Positions 35,495-43,714 of a stretch of 64,000 nt of DNA are shown here, in pieces. The stretch comes from an uncultured Thalassolituus sp. (lineage in GTDB: Bacteria; Pseudomonadota; Gammaproteobacteria; Pseudomonadales; Oceanobacteraceae). The stretch is taken from the NCBI RefSeq assembly GCF_950066645.1, contig NZ_CATMFB010000002.1, positions 62,001 through 126,000 of the forward strand, read 5' to 3'. The position numbers were made by a program, and so were the translations under genes. Each line of letters starts with the position of its first letter. Position 1 is the first letter of the stretch. The notes beneath the pieces are model-generated. The model did not search any database and was not told the DNA's origin. It saw only the letters and a list, made by a program, of their open reading frames with translations.

Positions 35495-36355
35495 ATGGTT
35501 ATCAAGAATGCCTTAATTGTAGATGATTCCCGCTCAGCGCGGCTGGTTTTGCAACGATTGCTGACCCGTCTGCATATGAACGTTGAAGCCGTAGAAAGTG
35601 CTGAAGCCGCTTTTGAATTTCTTGAGCACCAGCAGCCGGACATTATTTTCATGGACCATATGATGCCGGGCATGGACGGTCTTGAAGCGACGCAGGTTAT
35701 CCGTTCAAATCCGAAAACCTCTGCGATTCCGACCATCATGTACACCTCCAAAGAAGGTGAGGATTATTTCCGCATCGCGCGCCAGAGTGGTGCCGACGGT
35801 GTTCTGCCAAAACCCGCCAATCAGGAAGCCATCATGGCCGTTATTCAGTCGCTGGATAAGCCTGCTGCTAATGATGAACCTCAGGCAAAACCTGCCACAG
35901 ACATCCCACTCATTGAAATAGACCGGATCATTCAGAAGCACCTGAAGCTCGCCATTACCGAAGCAAAAAGCGAAGTAACGGCGGGTCTGGACCTGACAAC
36001 GTCGCAACTGCAACAACATCAGAAGCATCAGCTCGAAGTGATTCAGCGTCAGCTGCAGAAGCAGGTAGAAGCATTGCGGAGTGAGTTCGGGAAAGAACTG
36101 GAACCACAACAGATGTTCCGCAAAACACAGGCGCATAACCAACGTCTCGCCGTCGCAGTGGCTGAAAAAGTGTGCCGCAAAACCGCCGATGACCTGACCA
36201 CAAACAATAATATTCAGCGGGTCGCGCTCGAAAGCCTGATCACCGATCAGAAACTGGAACTGCAGATTCTGATCCGCAGTACGGCCATCCGGGCTGCCTT
36301 CGCCGGAGCCAGTATTGGTGTGCTGGCGTCTATTCTCGCGTCCATTCTGCTCTGA
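35495..36355 (+). CDS. receiver-domain protein with coiled coil and C-terminal membrane tail
   Basis: The 286-residue protein starts with a canonical receiver domain (about 3-120): acidic pair D10/D11, phospho-acceptor Asp54 in IIFMDHMMPG, and Lys106 (LPKPAN). No output domain I recognise follows. Instead there is a Gln/Lys-rich helical stretch (about 145-205, QLQQHQKHQLEVIQRQLQKQ) likely to form a coiled coil, and the chain ends in a hydrophobic helix (AFAGASIGVLASILASILL). It would be a phosphorylatable protein tethered to the membrane by its C-terminus. A chemotaxis- or localisation-type adaptor role is a guess. It is monocistronic and followed by an inverted repeat. Confidence 0.8.
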   Translation: MVIKNALIVDDSRSARLVLQRLLTRLHMNVEAVESAEAAFEFLEHQQPDIIFMDHMMPGMDGLEATQVIRSNPKTSAIPTIMYTSKEGEDYFRIARQSGADGVLPKPANQEAIMAVIQSLDKPAANDEPQAKPATDIPLIEIDRIIQKHLKLAITEAKSEVTAGLDLTTSQLQQHQKHQLEVIQRQLQKQVEALRSEFGKELEPQQMFRKTQAHNQRLAVAVAEKVCRKTADDLTTNNNIQRVALESLITDQKLELQILIRSTAIRAAFAGASIGVLASILASILL

Positions 36356-36366
36356 CCCCTGAAATA

Positions 36367-36400
36367 CTCTGACATAACCCTGCGCTGGGTCATGTCAGAG
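36367..36400. repeat. long inverted repeat after receiver gene
   Basis: CTCTGACAT (36367-36375) pairs with ATGTCAGAG (36392-36400); after one mismatch ACCC pairs with GGGT around loop TGCGCT. This gives 13 pairs in a near-perfect hairpin 11 bases after the stop of the receiver gene. No T-tract follows directly. A second, shorter hairpin (AAACC/GGTTT-type, about 36405-36425) comes next. The pair may terminate transcription or bind a regulator. Confidence 0.4.
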
Positions 36401-36493
36401 GCATAAACCCGGGGTGTCCCGGTTTGTGCTCTTTCCAAGTGCCCTCCCTGTCTTTAGACTGTAGTCAAAATCCGAACAGGGAAATCTCAGATT

Positions 36494-37288
36494 ATGTTAC
36501 TCCGACTTTGCGCCTTAACCGCCGCCTGCCTGCTGACGGCCTGTGCCGCACCAGCACCTCTGCTGGTTGCTGAAGCTGGGGCCTATAAAGTAGCCAAATA
36601 CGAAGAAGATATCCGGGTACGGGCTGCTGCTGCACTGCGGGATGAGCCAGACCTGCTGACCTACTCCGTCGGAGCCATCAGCCGCGGCCAGACCGAAGAA
36701 GCGGTTGCGACCTACCTCAAAGGCTATGAAGCACCGGACTACAGCGACAATATGAAATCGCTGGCTCTGTATCAGATTGGCCTTATTTACATGAACCGTT
36801 TTAACGACGATCGTGACGATGCAAAAGCCCGTGAATATTTTCAGCTGCACCGCAAAGAATATCCGCGCTCCCTGCTCTCAGGACGTATTCAGAAGCACCT
36901 GGAAATTCTCAACGAGCGGGACCAGAGCGCCGTCAAAGTGTCGGCCACCGAGTTACTCAACGACGTAAACCGCCAAATTCTGCTTGAACGCCCTAACGTT
37001 GCCTATGACGATGAACTGAATCCTATGAGTGAGCGGGCCATCGCTGAAAACCGTACAGAAGAAGCTGAAGCCGTTTACCTCATTGTCTACGAGAACGAGG
37101 CATCGGGTGCTGAGATCCGCGCGAAAGCTCTGTACCAGCTGGGTCTGATTTACATGAGCCCATATAACAAGTCATCGGACCGGATGAAGGCACTGTCCTA
37201 CTTCCGGAAAATTCATGAAGAATTTCCGGACGTCAGTATCCGCGAAAAAGTTGACCTGCGTATTACCGAGTTGCTGAACGCTCAGTAA
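36494..37288 (+). CDS. lipoprotein with duplicated TPR-like halves
   Basis: The 264-residue product has a lipobox signal (LLTACAAP, Cys17), so it is a lipoprotein. The mature protein is an internal duplication: 'AISRGQTEEAVATYLKGYE' with 'ALYQIGLIYMNRFNDDRDDA' in the first half match 'AIAENRTEEAEAVYLIVYE' with 'ALYQLGLIYMSPYNKSSDRM' in the second. Each half reads as helical TPR/Sel1-like repeats ending 'AREYFQLHRKEYP' or 'ALSYFRKIHEEFP'. Such proteins are scaffolds for envelope complexes; the partner is unknown. The 3' end overlaps the convergent acyltransferase gene by 26 bases. Confidence 0.78.
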   Translation: MLLRLCALTAACLLTACAAPAPLLVAEAGAYKVAKYEEDIRVRAAAALRDEPDLLTYSVGAISRGQTEEAVATYLKGYEAPDYSDNMKSLALYQIGLIYMNRFNDDRDDAKAREYFQLHRKEYPRSLLSGRIQKHLEILNERDQSAVKVSATELLNDVNRQILLERPNVAYDDELNPMSERAIAENRTEEAEAVYLIVYENEASGAEIRAKALYQLGLIYMSPYNKSSDRMKALSYFRKIHEEFPDVSIREKVDLRITELLNAQ

Positions 37289-38429
37289 CCGGTATCAGAG
37301 GGGCCGCGTAATTCTTCAGCAGACGGATTACGATGTCCCTCTCCTCTCCTTCACACCGCCTCATCAGCTCATCAACATCACTCTGATCGGGAGTGCCGGG
37401 TCTGGTACTCAGTTCAGTAAGCATTGAGAACTTCTGCTGCAATATCCAGAGCGCCGCGTAGCTATTGGAATACACAGGCGTCATTGCCAGAATCTGCCGG
37501 TCGACAGCGGCGGCCATGATTTCGGGGGTTTCCATGTCAGCGACAGTCAGTGGTTTTCCGAAACTGATACGAACCTGCCCTTTGTATCCCTTCATCCCGG
37601 CAAGAAGGCTTCGGGTATCTTCTCCCGCTTCTTTTTCATACTGCCCGGTCCGCTCACGAGCGACCAGTTCCCGGGCCTTGAACACGTCACAGGGGTCCCA
37701 CTCGTAATGCACGGCAACGGGCAATGGCTCAAGACGCTCCAGTGATCCGGTAAAGCCGATGCCATCTTCACGCCCGCTCAACGCCAGCATTTTCAGTACC
37801 GCTTTATCGGTGTGATCGCGACTATCCTTCGCCCGCCCTTCGCGCTGTGCCAGCCAGACAGAGTGTCCCTGCGCCAGGGTGTCACGTATATACGCTGAAA
37901 GGCGCTGCATTTCGGTCAGTTTTTCCCGCTTGCCCATCGCCGCTGAGCGTTTTACCAGAAACGCTTTATTCAGGCGCATCACGTCCGATAACACCGGGTT
38001 CTGCAGGAGATTATCGCCGATCGCAATTTCGGCGGTTGGCCAGGCATGGGTCATGAGTGCGTAATTAATCATGGTCGGATCCATCGCAATATCGCGATGA
38101 TTCGACAGCATAAGATAGGGGCGTGGCGAGCCCAGCTGATCCAGTCCGGTGACCTGAACCTGTCCCGTAGTTGACTGCACCAGTGTGGCGATCCATTCGC
38201 GCAGCCACTCCTGAAATTCCGGTACCGAGCGGACACTGACCAGATGACGACGCAGGCGCCAGCCGAGGAATGCCGATATACCTCCAATCAACCAGTCTGG
38301 TGTGAATGGGTATCGGAAGCGCACCAGAGCGGCCAGTAGCTCAGGTGAGCGGCCAAGGCGCTCTAACACCTGTTCAACCTCGTTGTCACGATAGGGTCGT
38401 ATGTCTTGATACTGATCTGACATGGTCAC
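37263..38429 (-). CDS. glycerol-3-phosphate/lysophospholipid acyltransferase-like protein
   Basis: The 388-residue protein carries an LPLAT-type domain at about 85-300 with 'MLSNHRDIAMDPTMINYAL' as the catalytic block and 'SVWLAQREGRAKDSRDHTDK' as the substrate-binding block. The NHRDxxxD form differs from the usual NHxxxxD spacing and is typical of a distinct PlsC-like subgroup. A hydrophobic helix near residue 45 suggests membrane association. The start is GTG 38429 or ATG 38423, which overlap; the SD-like GGATGAG lies before both. No operon partner is evident. The exact lipid substrate is unknown. Confidence 0.82.
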   Translation of the reverse strand: MTMSDQYQDIRPYRDNEVEQVLERLGRSPELLAALVRFRYPFTPDWLIGGISAFLGWRLRRHLVSVRSVPEFQEWLREWIATLVQSTTGQVQVTGLDQLGSPRPYLMLSNHRDIAMDPTMINYALMTHAWPTAEIAIGDNLLQNPVLSDVMRLNKAFLVKRSAAMGKREKLTEMQRLSAYIRDTLAQGHSVWLAQREGRAKDSRDHTDKAVLKMLALSGREDGIGFTGSLERLEPLPVAVHYEWDPCDVFKARELVARERTGQYEKEAGEDTRSLLAGMKGYKGQVRISFGKPLTVADMETPEIMAAAVDRQILAMTPVYSNSYAALWILQQKFSMLTELSTRPGTPDQSDVDELMRRCEGEERDIVIRLLKNYAAPLIPVTERSATR

Positions 38430-38539
38430 TCATCCAGAAAGTCGTTCGGATCCGGCATTGCTTTAGTTGTTGGCAGCAAGGAGGATGTTTCTTAAGATAG
38501 CCGATCATTCATGCAGGAACACTACTTCCAGGGGGAAAA

Positions 38540-38926
38540 ATGATAGGCGAGTGGGACCCATCACAGACAGCGTCGGTAAACACCCCAGACAGCGATTTTC
38601 TGCTACAGCTCGCTGACCTCAGCGCTGCACCGGAACATTCTGACGAAATTACCCGTCAGCGCGCCGCTCAATACATCAAAACTCCAGAGAACGACTGGCA
38701 GGAAGCGTTCGGGAAAATGAACGATGAAGCCCTGATCCAGCTCGCTTTTTTCTATGTCCGTGCTGAAGTCACGCTGAGTGGTTTCGAAGCCGGCGCCAAA
38801 AATCCAGCCATCTGGGTTTTCCGTTACCTGAGAAACAGTGGCCGCAAGCCAGCGAAGGACATCGTGAAAGCCCTGAAAGCAGAGACAGATAACCGCTTTA
38901 TACCTTACGGGAACGCGCTTCTGTAA
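38540..38926 (+). CDS. small soluble protein of unknown function
   Basis: The 128-residue protein has no signal peptide or membrane helix. The sequence is helical (DEITRQRAAQYIKTPENDWQ, EALIQLAFFYVRAEVTLSGF) and ends 'RKPAKDIVKALKAETDNRFI', a basic helix. I do not recognise a family. 'GGGGGAAAA' lies just before the ATG and may act as the ribosome site. Its last 29 bases overlap the end of the convergent hybrid histidine kinase gene. Coding use looks normal for the region and an aromatic/charged helical protein supports it being real. Confidence 0.65.
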   Translation: MIGEWDPSQTASVNTPDSDFLLQLADLSAAPEHSDEITRQRAAQYIKTPENDWQEAFGKMNDEALIQLAFFYVRAEVTLSGFEAGAKNPAIWVFRYLRNSGRKPAKDIVKALKAETDNRFIPYGNALL

Positions 38927-40913
38927 CTTCCACGTGTCGGGCAATCAGATCCCGGAGTTCTTCTGGTCTGAGAGGCTTTGACAACGCGCCTGCCGCACCC
39001 GCTGCAATAAACTCAGCCTGCTGCTCTGGCATCACATCCGCAGACAGTGCAATGACAGGAATCCCATCGTACCGGCTGTCTGCACGAATCCTTCTGGTCG
39101 TCTCCAGCCCATCGATGCCGGGCATATGGCGATCCATGATAATCAGATCTGGCAGGTTGTTTTCGGCGAGCCTGGCGAGGGCCTCCTCGCCACTGACGGC
39201 GGTCATTACCTCACATCCGATATTGCGCAGAAAATGCTCCGCAATCTTGAGGTTCACAGGATCATCTTCAGTCACCAGCACATTCAGGGTTAACTGAGGG
39301 GTATCCATCTGTGGCAGATCTGTCTGCTCCCCGGAGGGGCCTTCAAGCAGGCGCGTCAGTATCAATGACAGTTCACGCTGATCCAGAGGCCAGGACCAGC
39401 TCTCATGCACCAGATCCGCAGGCGCCCGCCAGTCTTCCGAAAAGGTCTCATCACAACTGACGGCGACTTTCATGGCAGTCCCACTGATCAGCCCGGTGTG
39501 CGACTGAGTATCAGGAGCAAGAAAGAAACGCCGCGACATAACAAGAATATCCGGCTTGTCATTTTCCAGCGCATTGAGCAGATCCCGGAGCCGGTCAAAA
39601 CCGCGCACAGACATCCCAAGTCGCCGGGCCACGGCGACCACCAGTGTTCTGTTGACGGCGAAGCTGTCGGCGACCCAGAGCGTATTCTGATGATACTCCT
39701 GCGGCATGGATTCGCTGAACAGTAAGCCACCGGCGCGTCGCAGAGGCAGGTCCACCCAGAAGCAGGAGCCAACCTCAGGCGTACTCAGTACACCGATGTA
39801 ACCACCCATCGCCTCAGTCAACCGCTTACAGATATTCAGCCCTAAACCGGTTCCGCCCTGATCGAGCGAAATCTTACCGTGTACTGTCCCGTATTCTTCA
39901 AACAGGCTCCGGGCCAGCTCACTCTCAATCCCCATCCCCGTATCTTCAACCGCAAAACGAATGCCGGTTTCACTGCAGGACACTTTCAGAATAACGTGTC
40001 CCTGTTCGGTAAATTTCACCGCATTGCTGAGCAGGTTCATCAGAATCTGGCGTACTCTCAGGGCATCACCCCAGACCTGAACCGGGGTGTCATCAGCAAT
40101 AAATAGCTGCATCGCCAGGCGCTTCTCACTCGCCTGGTGATGCATCATGCTGGTGACATGCTGAGCGAGGTCAGGAAGATCGAATTCCTCTTCTGACAAC
40201 TCCAGTTTTCCTGCCTCGATCCGCGACAGATCAAGGACATCATTAACAATTCCAAGCAGGTGATCTGCGGCCTGCTGCAGGGTGTTCAGATACTGACGCT
40301 GGCGCGGCTCCAGCGAAGTAGCCCCCAACAGCGTCACCATGCCGGCGACGCTGTTCAGTGGATTCCGGATCTCATGACTCATGCTCGCAAGAAAACGACT
40401 TTTGGCTGCACTCGCCCCTTCTGCCGCTGTCTTCTGCAACGTCAGCTCGGCCTCGACTTTGTGCATTTCGGTCCGGTCCAGACTGAGAATCAGCAGAGAA
40501 GTCACCCTTTGATCTGCCAGAACAGGCAGGAGGCGATTAGTAAAACTGCAGGGATTTCCGTTTCCGTCGGGCGCGATCACTTCATACATCTGGGGTTCGC
40601 GTGTTTCGAGCGCACGGGCGAGCGCACTGGTAAAGGCCGTCTTTGCTTCACCGGCGAGGTAATCACAGACATTGTTCCCCTCAGGAACCCTGCCATTCAG
40701 ATAAGGAGCAGCACTCTCACCGATACCAATGATAGTGCCATCAGGACGGATTTCCGTGACTATGCCCGGAAACTGATTCCAGAGAGTGCGCAGTCTCAGG
40801 TGCTCAGAGTTACGACTCTCAAGCTCCTGCCGCAATTGAATGGCAATCGCTGACACCAACCCCAGAAGCACCAGGAACACAACGATCAGCAGTATCAGCC
40901 AGTACCAGGACAT
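38898..40913 (-). CDS. hybrid sensor histidine kinase/response regulator
   Basis: The 671-residue inner-membrane kinase has one N-terminal membrane helix (about 3-25), a PAS-like domain (about 40-150, 'RTLWNQFPGIVTEIRPDGT'), a HisKA domain with phospho-His in 'SMSHEIRNPLNSV', and an ATPase domain ('NLLSNAVKFTE', 'DTGMGIE', 'GGTGLGLNICKRL'). Between ATPase and C-terminus lies a receiver-like region (about 405-520) that lacks the phospho-Asp ('KPDILVMSRRFFLAP'). A full receiver follows (about 545-665) with Asp in 'DLIIMDRHMPGIDG' and Lys in 'ALSKPLRP'. BarA/RpfC-like layout without an Hpt domain. It neighbours two further signalling genes. Confidence 0.92.
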   Translation of the reverse strand: MSWYWLILLIVVFLVLLGLVSAIAIQLRQELESRNSEHLRLRTLWNQFPGIVTEIRPDGTIIGIGESAAPYLNGRVPEGNNVCDYLAGEAKTAFTSALARALETREPQMYEVIAPDGNGNPCSFTNRLLPVLADQRVTSLLILSLDRTEMHKVEAELTLQKTAAEGASAAKSRFLASMSHEIRNPLNSVAGMVTLLGATSLEPRQRQYLNTLQQAADHLLGIVNDVLDLSRIEAGKLELSEEEFDLPDLAQHVTSMMHHQASEKRLAMQLFIADDTPVQVWGDALRVRQILMNLLSNAVKFTEQGHVILKVSCSETGIRFAVEDTGMGIESELARSLFEEYGTVHGKISLDQGGTGLGLNICKRLTEAMGGYIGVLSTPEVGSCFWVDLPLRRAGGLLFSESMPQEYHQNTLWVADSFAVNRTLVVAVARRLGMSVRGFDRLRDLLNALENDKPDILVMSRRFFLAPDTQSHTGLISGTAMKVAVSCDETFSEDWRAPADLVHESWSWPLDQRELSLILTRLLEGPSGEQTDLPQMDTPQLTLNVLVTEDDPVNLKIAEHFLRNIGCEVMTAVSGEEALARLAENNLPDLIIMDRHMPGIDGLETTRRIRADSRYDGIPVIALSADVMPEQQAEFIAAGAAGALSKPLRPEELRDLIARHVEVTEARSRKV

Positions 40914-40964
40914 GACAACCCCGAAGAAGGCAACACCGACAGGCGCCGGTGCTTGCCTGGATGA

Positions 40965-41510
40965 TCAGGCGGCGATGTTACTCGTCAGCTGCAGAATGAA
41001 CTGCTGCTGATCCTGAGGCCAGCGCAGATGAACCCAGCCTTCGTGCAGTCCCTGTCGACCTTCCTGATCTGTGGTAATCGAGACACAGAGAATGTCCCGG
41101 GTATCACAGTCTTTCAGAATGCGTCGGACAGAAGCCTGATACTCAGGTTGTGTCACTGCAATTGCCGCTGGCTGATTCTGGCTGATCAGGTATCCGAAAT
41201 ACACGGGGTCCTGAGTAACCAGCAGATCCCATCCTGCGCGTCGGACGCAGGCTGCGATCTCCGTTGATATTTCATCAACATCTGCAAGCAACACCAGTTT
41301 ATGGCCGCCGGTATCCAACTCTTCGGGGATGGGCATATTGTTGTTATTCAGAAAATCAACAAAGCTCTCCACCGGAATACGGTTATCACCGCGGCCGGGC
41401 AGTTTGTAAGCGTCCAGGTGTCCGCGTTCAATCCAACGGATCACTGTGCGGAAATTAACCCCACAGTACTTGGCGACTTCACCTGTTGTAAGTGCTTGTT
41501 TTTCCCTCAC
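40965..41510 (-). CDS. HTH DNA-binding protein with receiver-like C-terminal domain
   Basis: The 181-residue protein begins with a MerR/excisionase-type helix-turn-helix: 'LTTGEVAKYCGVNFRTVIRW' then 'IERGHLDAYKLPGRGDNRIP' (about 7-50). Residues 70-175 have the alternating strand/helix pattern of a receiver fold (KLVLLADVDEISTEIAACVR) but lack the phospho-acceptor Asp (AAIAVTQPEYQ). It may therefore be a phosphorylation-independent regulator. The start is GTG. It lies 51 bases downstream of nothing else on its strand and upstream of the hybrid kinase in the same direction, so kinase and regulator may share a transcript (HTH gene first). Confidence 0.78.
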   Translation of the reverse strand: MREKQALTTGEVAKYCGVNFRTVIRWIERGHLDAYKLPGRGDNRIPVESFVDFLNNNNMPIPEELDTGGHKLVLLADVDEISTEIAACVRRAGWDLLVTQDPVYFGYLISQNQPAAIAVTQPEYQASVRRILKDCDTRDILCVSITTDQEGRQGLHEGWVHLRWPQDQQQFILQLTSNIAA

Positions 41511-41672
41511 AGCAATATCTCGATTTGGTAACTACACTGAAGTCAGTATAGATAGCCTTCAGCGATTGCAAGGAAAAATGCCGAGGAATTTACAGAGACC
41601 CTACAGGACTCATTAAAACTCGCTGCGATGGCCCCTGAAGGCTGATGACACCGCTGACCACTGAGGATACTC

Positions 41673-43403
41673 ATGCAGATAAACATACTCCTGGCTGACG
41701 ACGAACCCGGTATTCTTCAGGCACTGAAGCGTATGCTGCGCCCGACAACATGGACGATATTCGAGGCAAATGACGGTGAAGAAGCACTTGAGATTCTGCA
41801 GCGGGAGCACATACATGTGCTGGTCACTGACTACAAAATGCCGCGACGGGATGGCATATCGCTCTGTCAGGAAGCCCGTCGTCTATCTCCTTATACCTAC
41901 CGGCTTCTTCTCTCCGGGCAGGTGGATTATGCGGCTCTCCGCTCTGCCTGGCATGCTGGTGATGTGCACAGGTTTGTCGCCAAGCCCTGGGACAATACTC
42001 TGCTTACCATGGACATTGAAGAAGGCCTGCGCCAGCAGAAGCTACTCAACCGTACCTGGCAGTTTCAACAGAACATAGCCGCCAATCAGGCCGTTATGCT
42101 CACTGATGACAACTGGATCATCCGGCTGGCCAACCCCAGGCTCTGCAAAGCACTGGGAATCGAAGAGTCAGAAGCGCTCGGATTAAATCTCTTCTCTCCT
42201 ACCCTATCGGCCATGCCCGTCACCCTCGAAGCCGAAGTGACCAGGCAGGTAGAGGCGGGTCAGACCTGGCTGGGTCACTTTACCCTGCACGGCCAGGATC
42301 AGAGCCAGATACCGTCCTGGATGGCCATCAGCCCGTTAGGCAAGCGGTACCGCCTGTGTGTATTCGATCTGGTGAACGGCGAAAGTGAGAAGCGGGAAAC
42401 ACGCGCTGAGCATGCGGATGCAGAATCTCTGGTGAGCCCTCAGCCAGTCACCCTGACGCTGGAGTTCACAGAAGCTGACGTGGCTGACCTCACACGATCT
42501 GCTGACATTTACCAGGCACTGAAAGGCCTCTGCCCCGGTGGCGCTGAGCTGTATCACCTGCCAGAACCAAACCGCTTCCTGATGAGCGCGACCGGCATCG
42601 AAGCCATCGAACAACTGCGCCAGTGGCCGGCTGAAAACAACCTGATTAACGACCTTCGTGTTACCTCGACGCTGGAAGAACTCCCCGACGACGAGGATCA
42701 CGAGAGCTGGTTGCGCAATCAGCTGGGCCGGATTCAACAGCTGCCGGATTCGATACCCGACGATTTCCGCACCCTCCCGGTCTTCGGACTGCACGGAGGC
42801 TTGCTGGCGCTCGAGTGTCGGGCGCCATCCGAGTTTGATGAAGCCCGCTGGCACGACTGGTTTTCGGCCCTGATCACCAGCTGGCAACCGCTGTTTGCGA
42901 CCGATCTCAAGCTGGTGATAGATGCATCGGGCGCTGGCCCTGAAATCACCCGCGAGTTTCTGCCGGCGCTGAGCAAAGCCAGAGAATCCATGAACATTGA
43001 GTGTTATGTCATTCTCGATGAAGACCGCCTGCTCAGCGATCAGAAAGACGACATTATGTGGCAGGGAGATCTCGTCCATCATGGTATAAAACGCCTGATC
43101 AGCCACTTCGGCAGAAGCTTCCTGAATGCCCGGCAGATTCTGAGTCTGCCAATAGACGGCATCACTCTCGCTCCGGAATTCCTGGCGCGCCTGCAGGACC
43201 CCCGCAACGCCGTACAGGGCGGACGACTACTGCAGAAACTGCATGAACATGGTATGTTGATCTACGCACGGGACATCAACCGTTCCGAACTGCTCGCCGT
43301 GTCTCATAAGGCCAGAATCGACTGGATCAGTGGTAATGTGATGTCGCCGGAAATCGGCTTCCGTCAGCTGCAGTGGTACAGCCCCAGTGCGACACTGGGA
43401 TGA
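41673..43403 (+). CDS. response regulator with PAS-like and degenerate EAL domains
   Basis: The 576-residue protein has an intact receiver (about 3-115; Asp9/Asp10, phospho-Asp53 in VLVTDYKMPRRDG, Lys in 'FVAKPW'). A PAS-like segment follows at about 130-235 ('VMLTDDNWIIRLANPRLCKA'). The C-terminal third (about 370-570) has the order of an EAL phosphodiesterase: 'GGLLALECRAP' at the EAL position, 'INIECYVILDED'-like strands, 'LISHFGRSFLNARQILSLPI' for the DFGTG..S..L..LP block and 'LLQKLHEHGMLIYARDIN' for the late helix/strand. Catalytic Glu and Asp residues are missing, so it is probably an inactive, protein-binding EAL. It is divergent from the HTH gene. Confidence 0.78.
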   Translation: MQINILLADDEPGILQALKRMLRPTTWTIFEANDGEEALEILQREHIHVLVTDYKMPRRDGISLCQEARRLSPYTYRLLLSGQVDYAALRSAWHAGDVHRFVAKPWDNTLLTMDIEEGLRQQKLLNRTWQFQQNIAANQAVMLTDDNWIIRLANPRLCKALGIEESEALGLNLFSPTLSAMPVTLEAEVTRQVEAGQTWLGHFTLHGQDQSQIPSWMAISPLGKRYRLCVFDLVNGESEKRETRAEHADAESLVSPQPVTLTLEFTEADVADLTRSADIYQALKGLCPGGAELYHLPEPNRFLMSATGIEAIEQLRQWPAENNLINDLRVTSTLEELPDDEDHESWLRNQLGRIQQLPDSIPDDFRTLPVFGLHGGLLALECRAPSEFDEARWHDWFSALITSWQPLFATDLKLVIDASGAGPEITREFLPALSKARESMNIECYVILDEDRLLSDQKDDIMWQGDLVHHGIKRLISHFGRSFLNARQILSLPIDGITLAPEFLARLQDPRNAVQGGRLLQKLHEHGMLIYARDINRSELLAVSHKARIDWISGNVMSPEIGFRQLQWYSPSATLG

Positions 43404-43445
43404 AGTCGCACCGGTCGTGTATGATGGGGGAAAAAGGAGCCCCCT

Positions 43446-43706
43446 GTGAATAAAGACCAAGCCTACCATCAGATCGCCCTCGCCTGCCTGAAAACGCTGC
43501 GCGAGGGAGGCAATGCCACCTCCGAAGACCAGATCAAAGCGTTGTACAACGCAATAGACACTGCGTTCCAGTCACAGTTTTCTCTGGTTATTACGGAACT
43601 GGAAGACGCCCGTCACCGTCTCAAACTGATTGCAGAGCTGGACCCTGCACAACATGCCCTGAAAGACGCTCAGGACATAATTAATAATAACGGTACTGCA
43701 CACTAG
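43446..43706 (+). CDS. small helical protein of unknown function
   Basis: The 86-residue product starts at GTG 43446 with AAGGAG seven bases upstream, a strong ribosome site. It is fully helical and charged (MNKDQAYHQIALACLKTLRE, LVITELEDARHRLKLIAELD), with no signal or membrane segment. I do not recognise the family. The M16 protease gene starts nine bases after its stop, so the two are likely co-transcribed; whether they act together is unknown. Confidence 0.65.
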   Translation: MNKDQAYHQIALACLKTLREGGNATSEDQIKALYNAIDTAFQSQFSLVITELEDARHRLKLIAELDPAQHALKDAQDIINNNGTAH

Positions 43707-43714
43707 GAGCTTGC

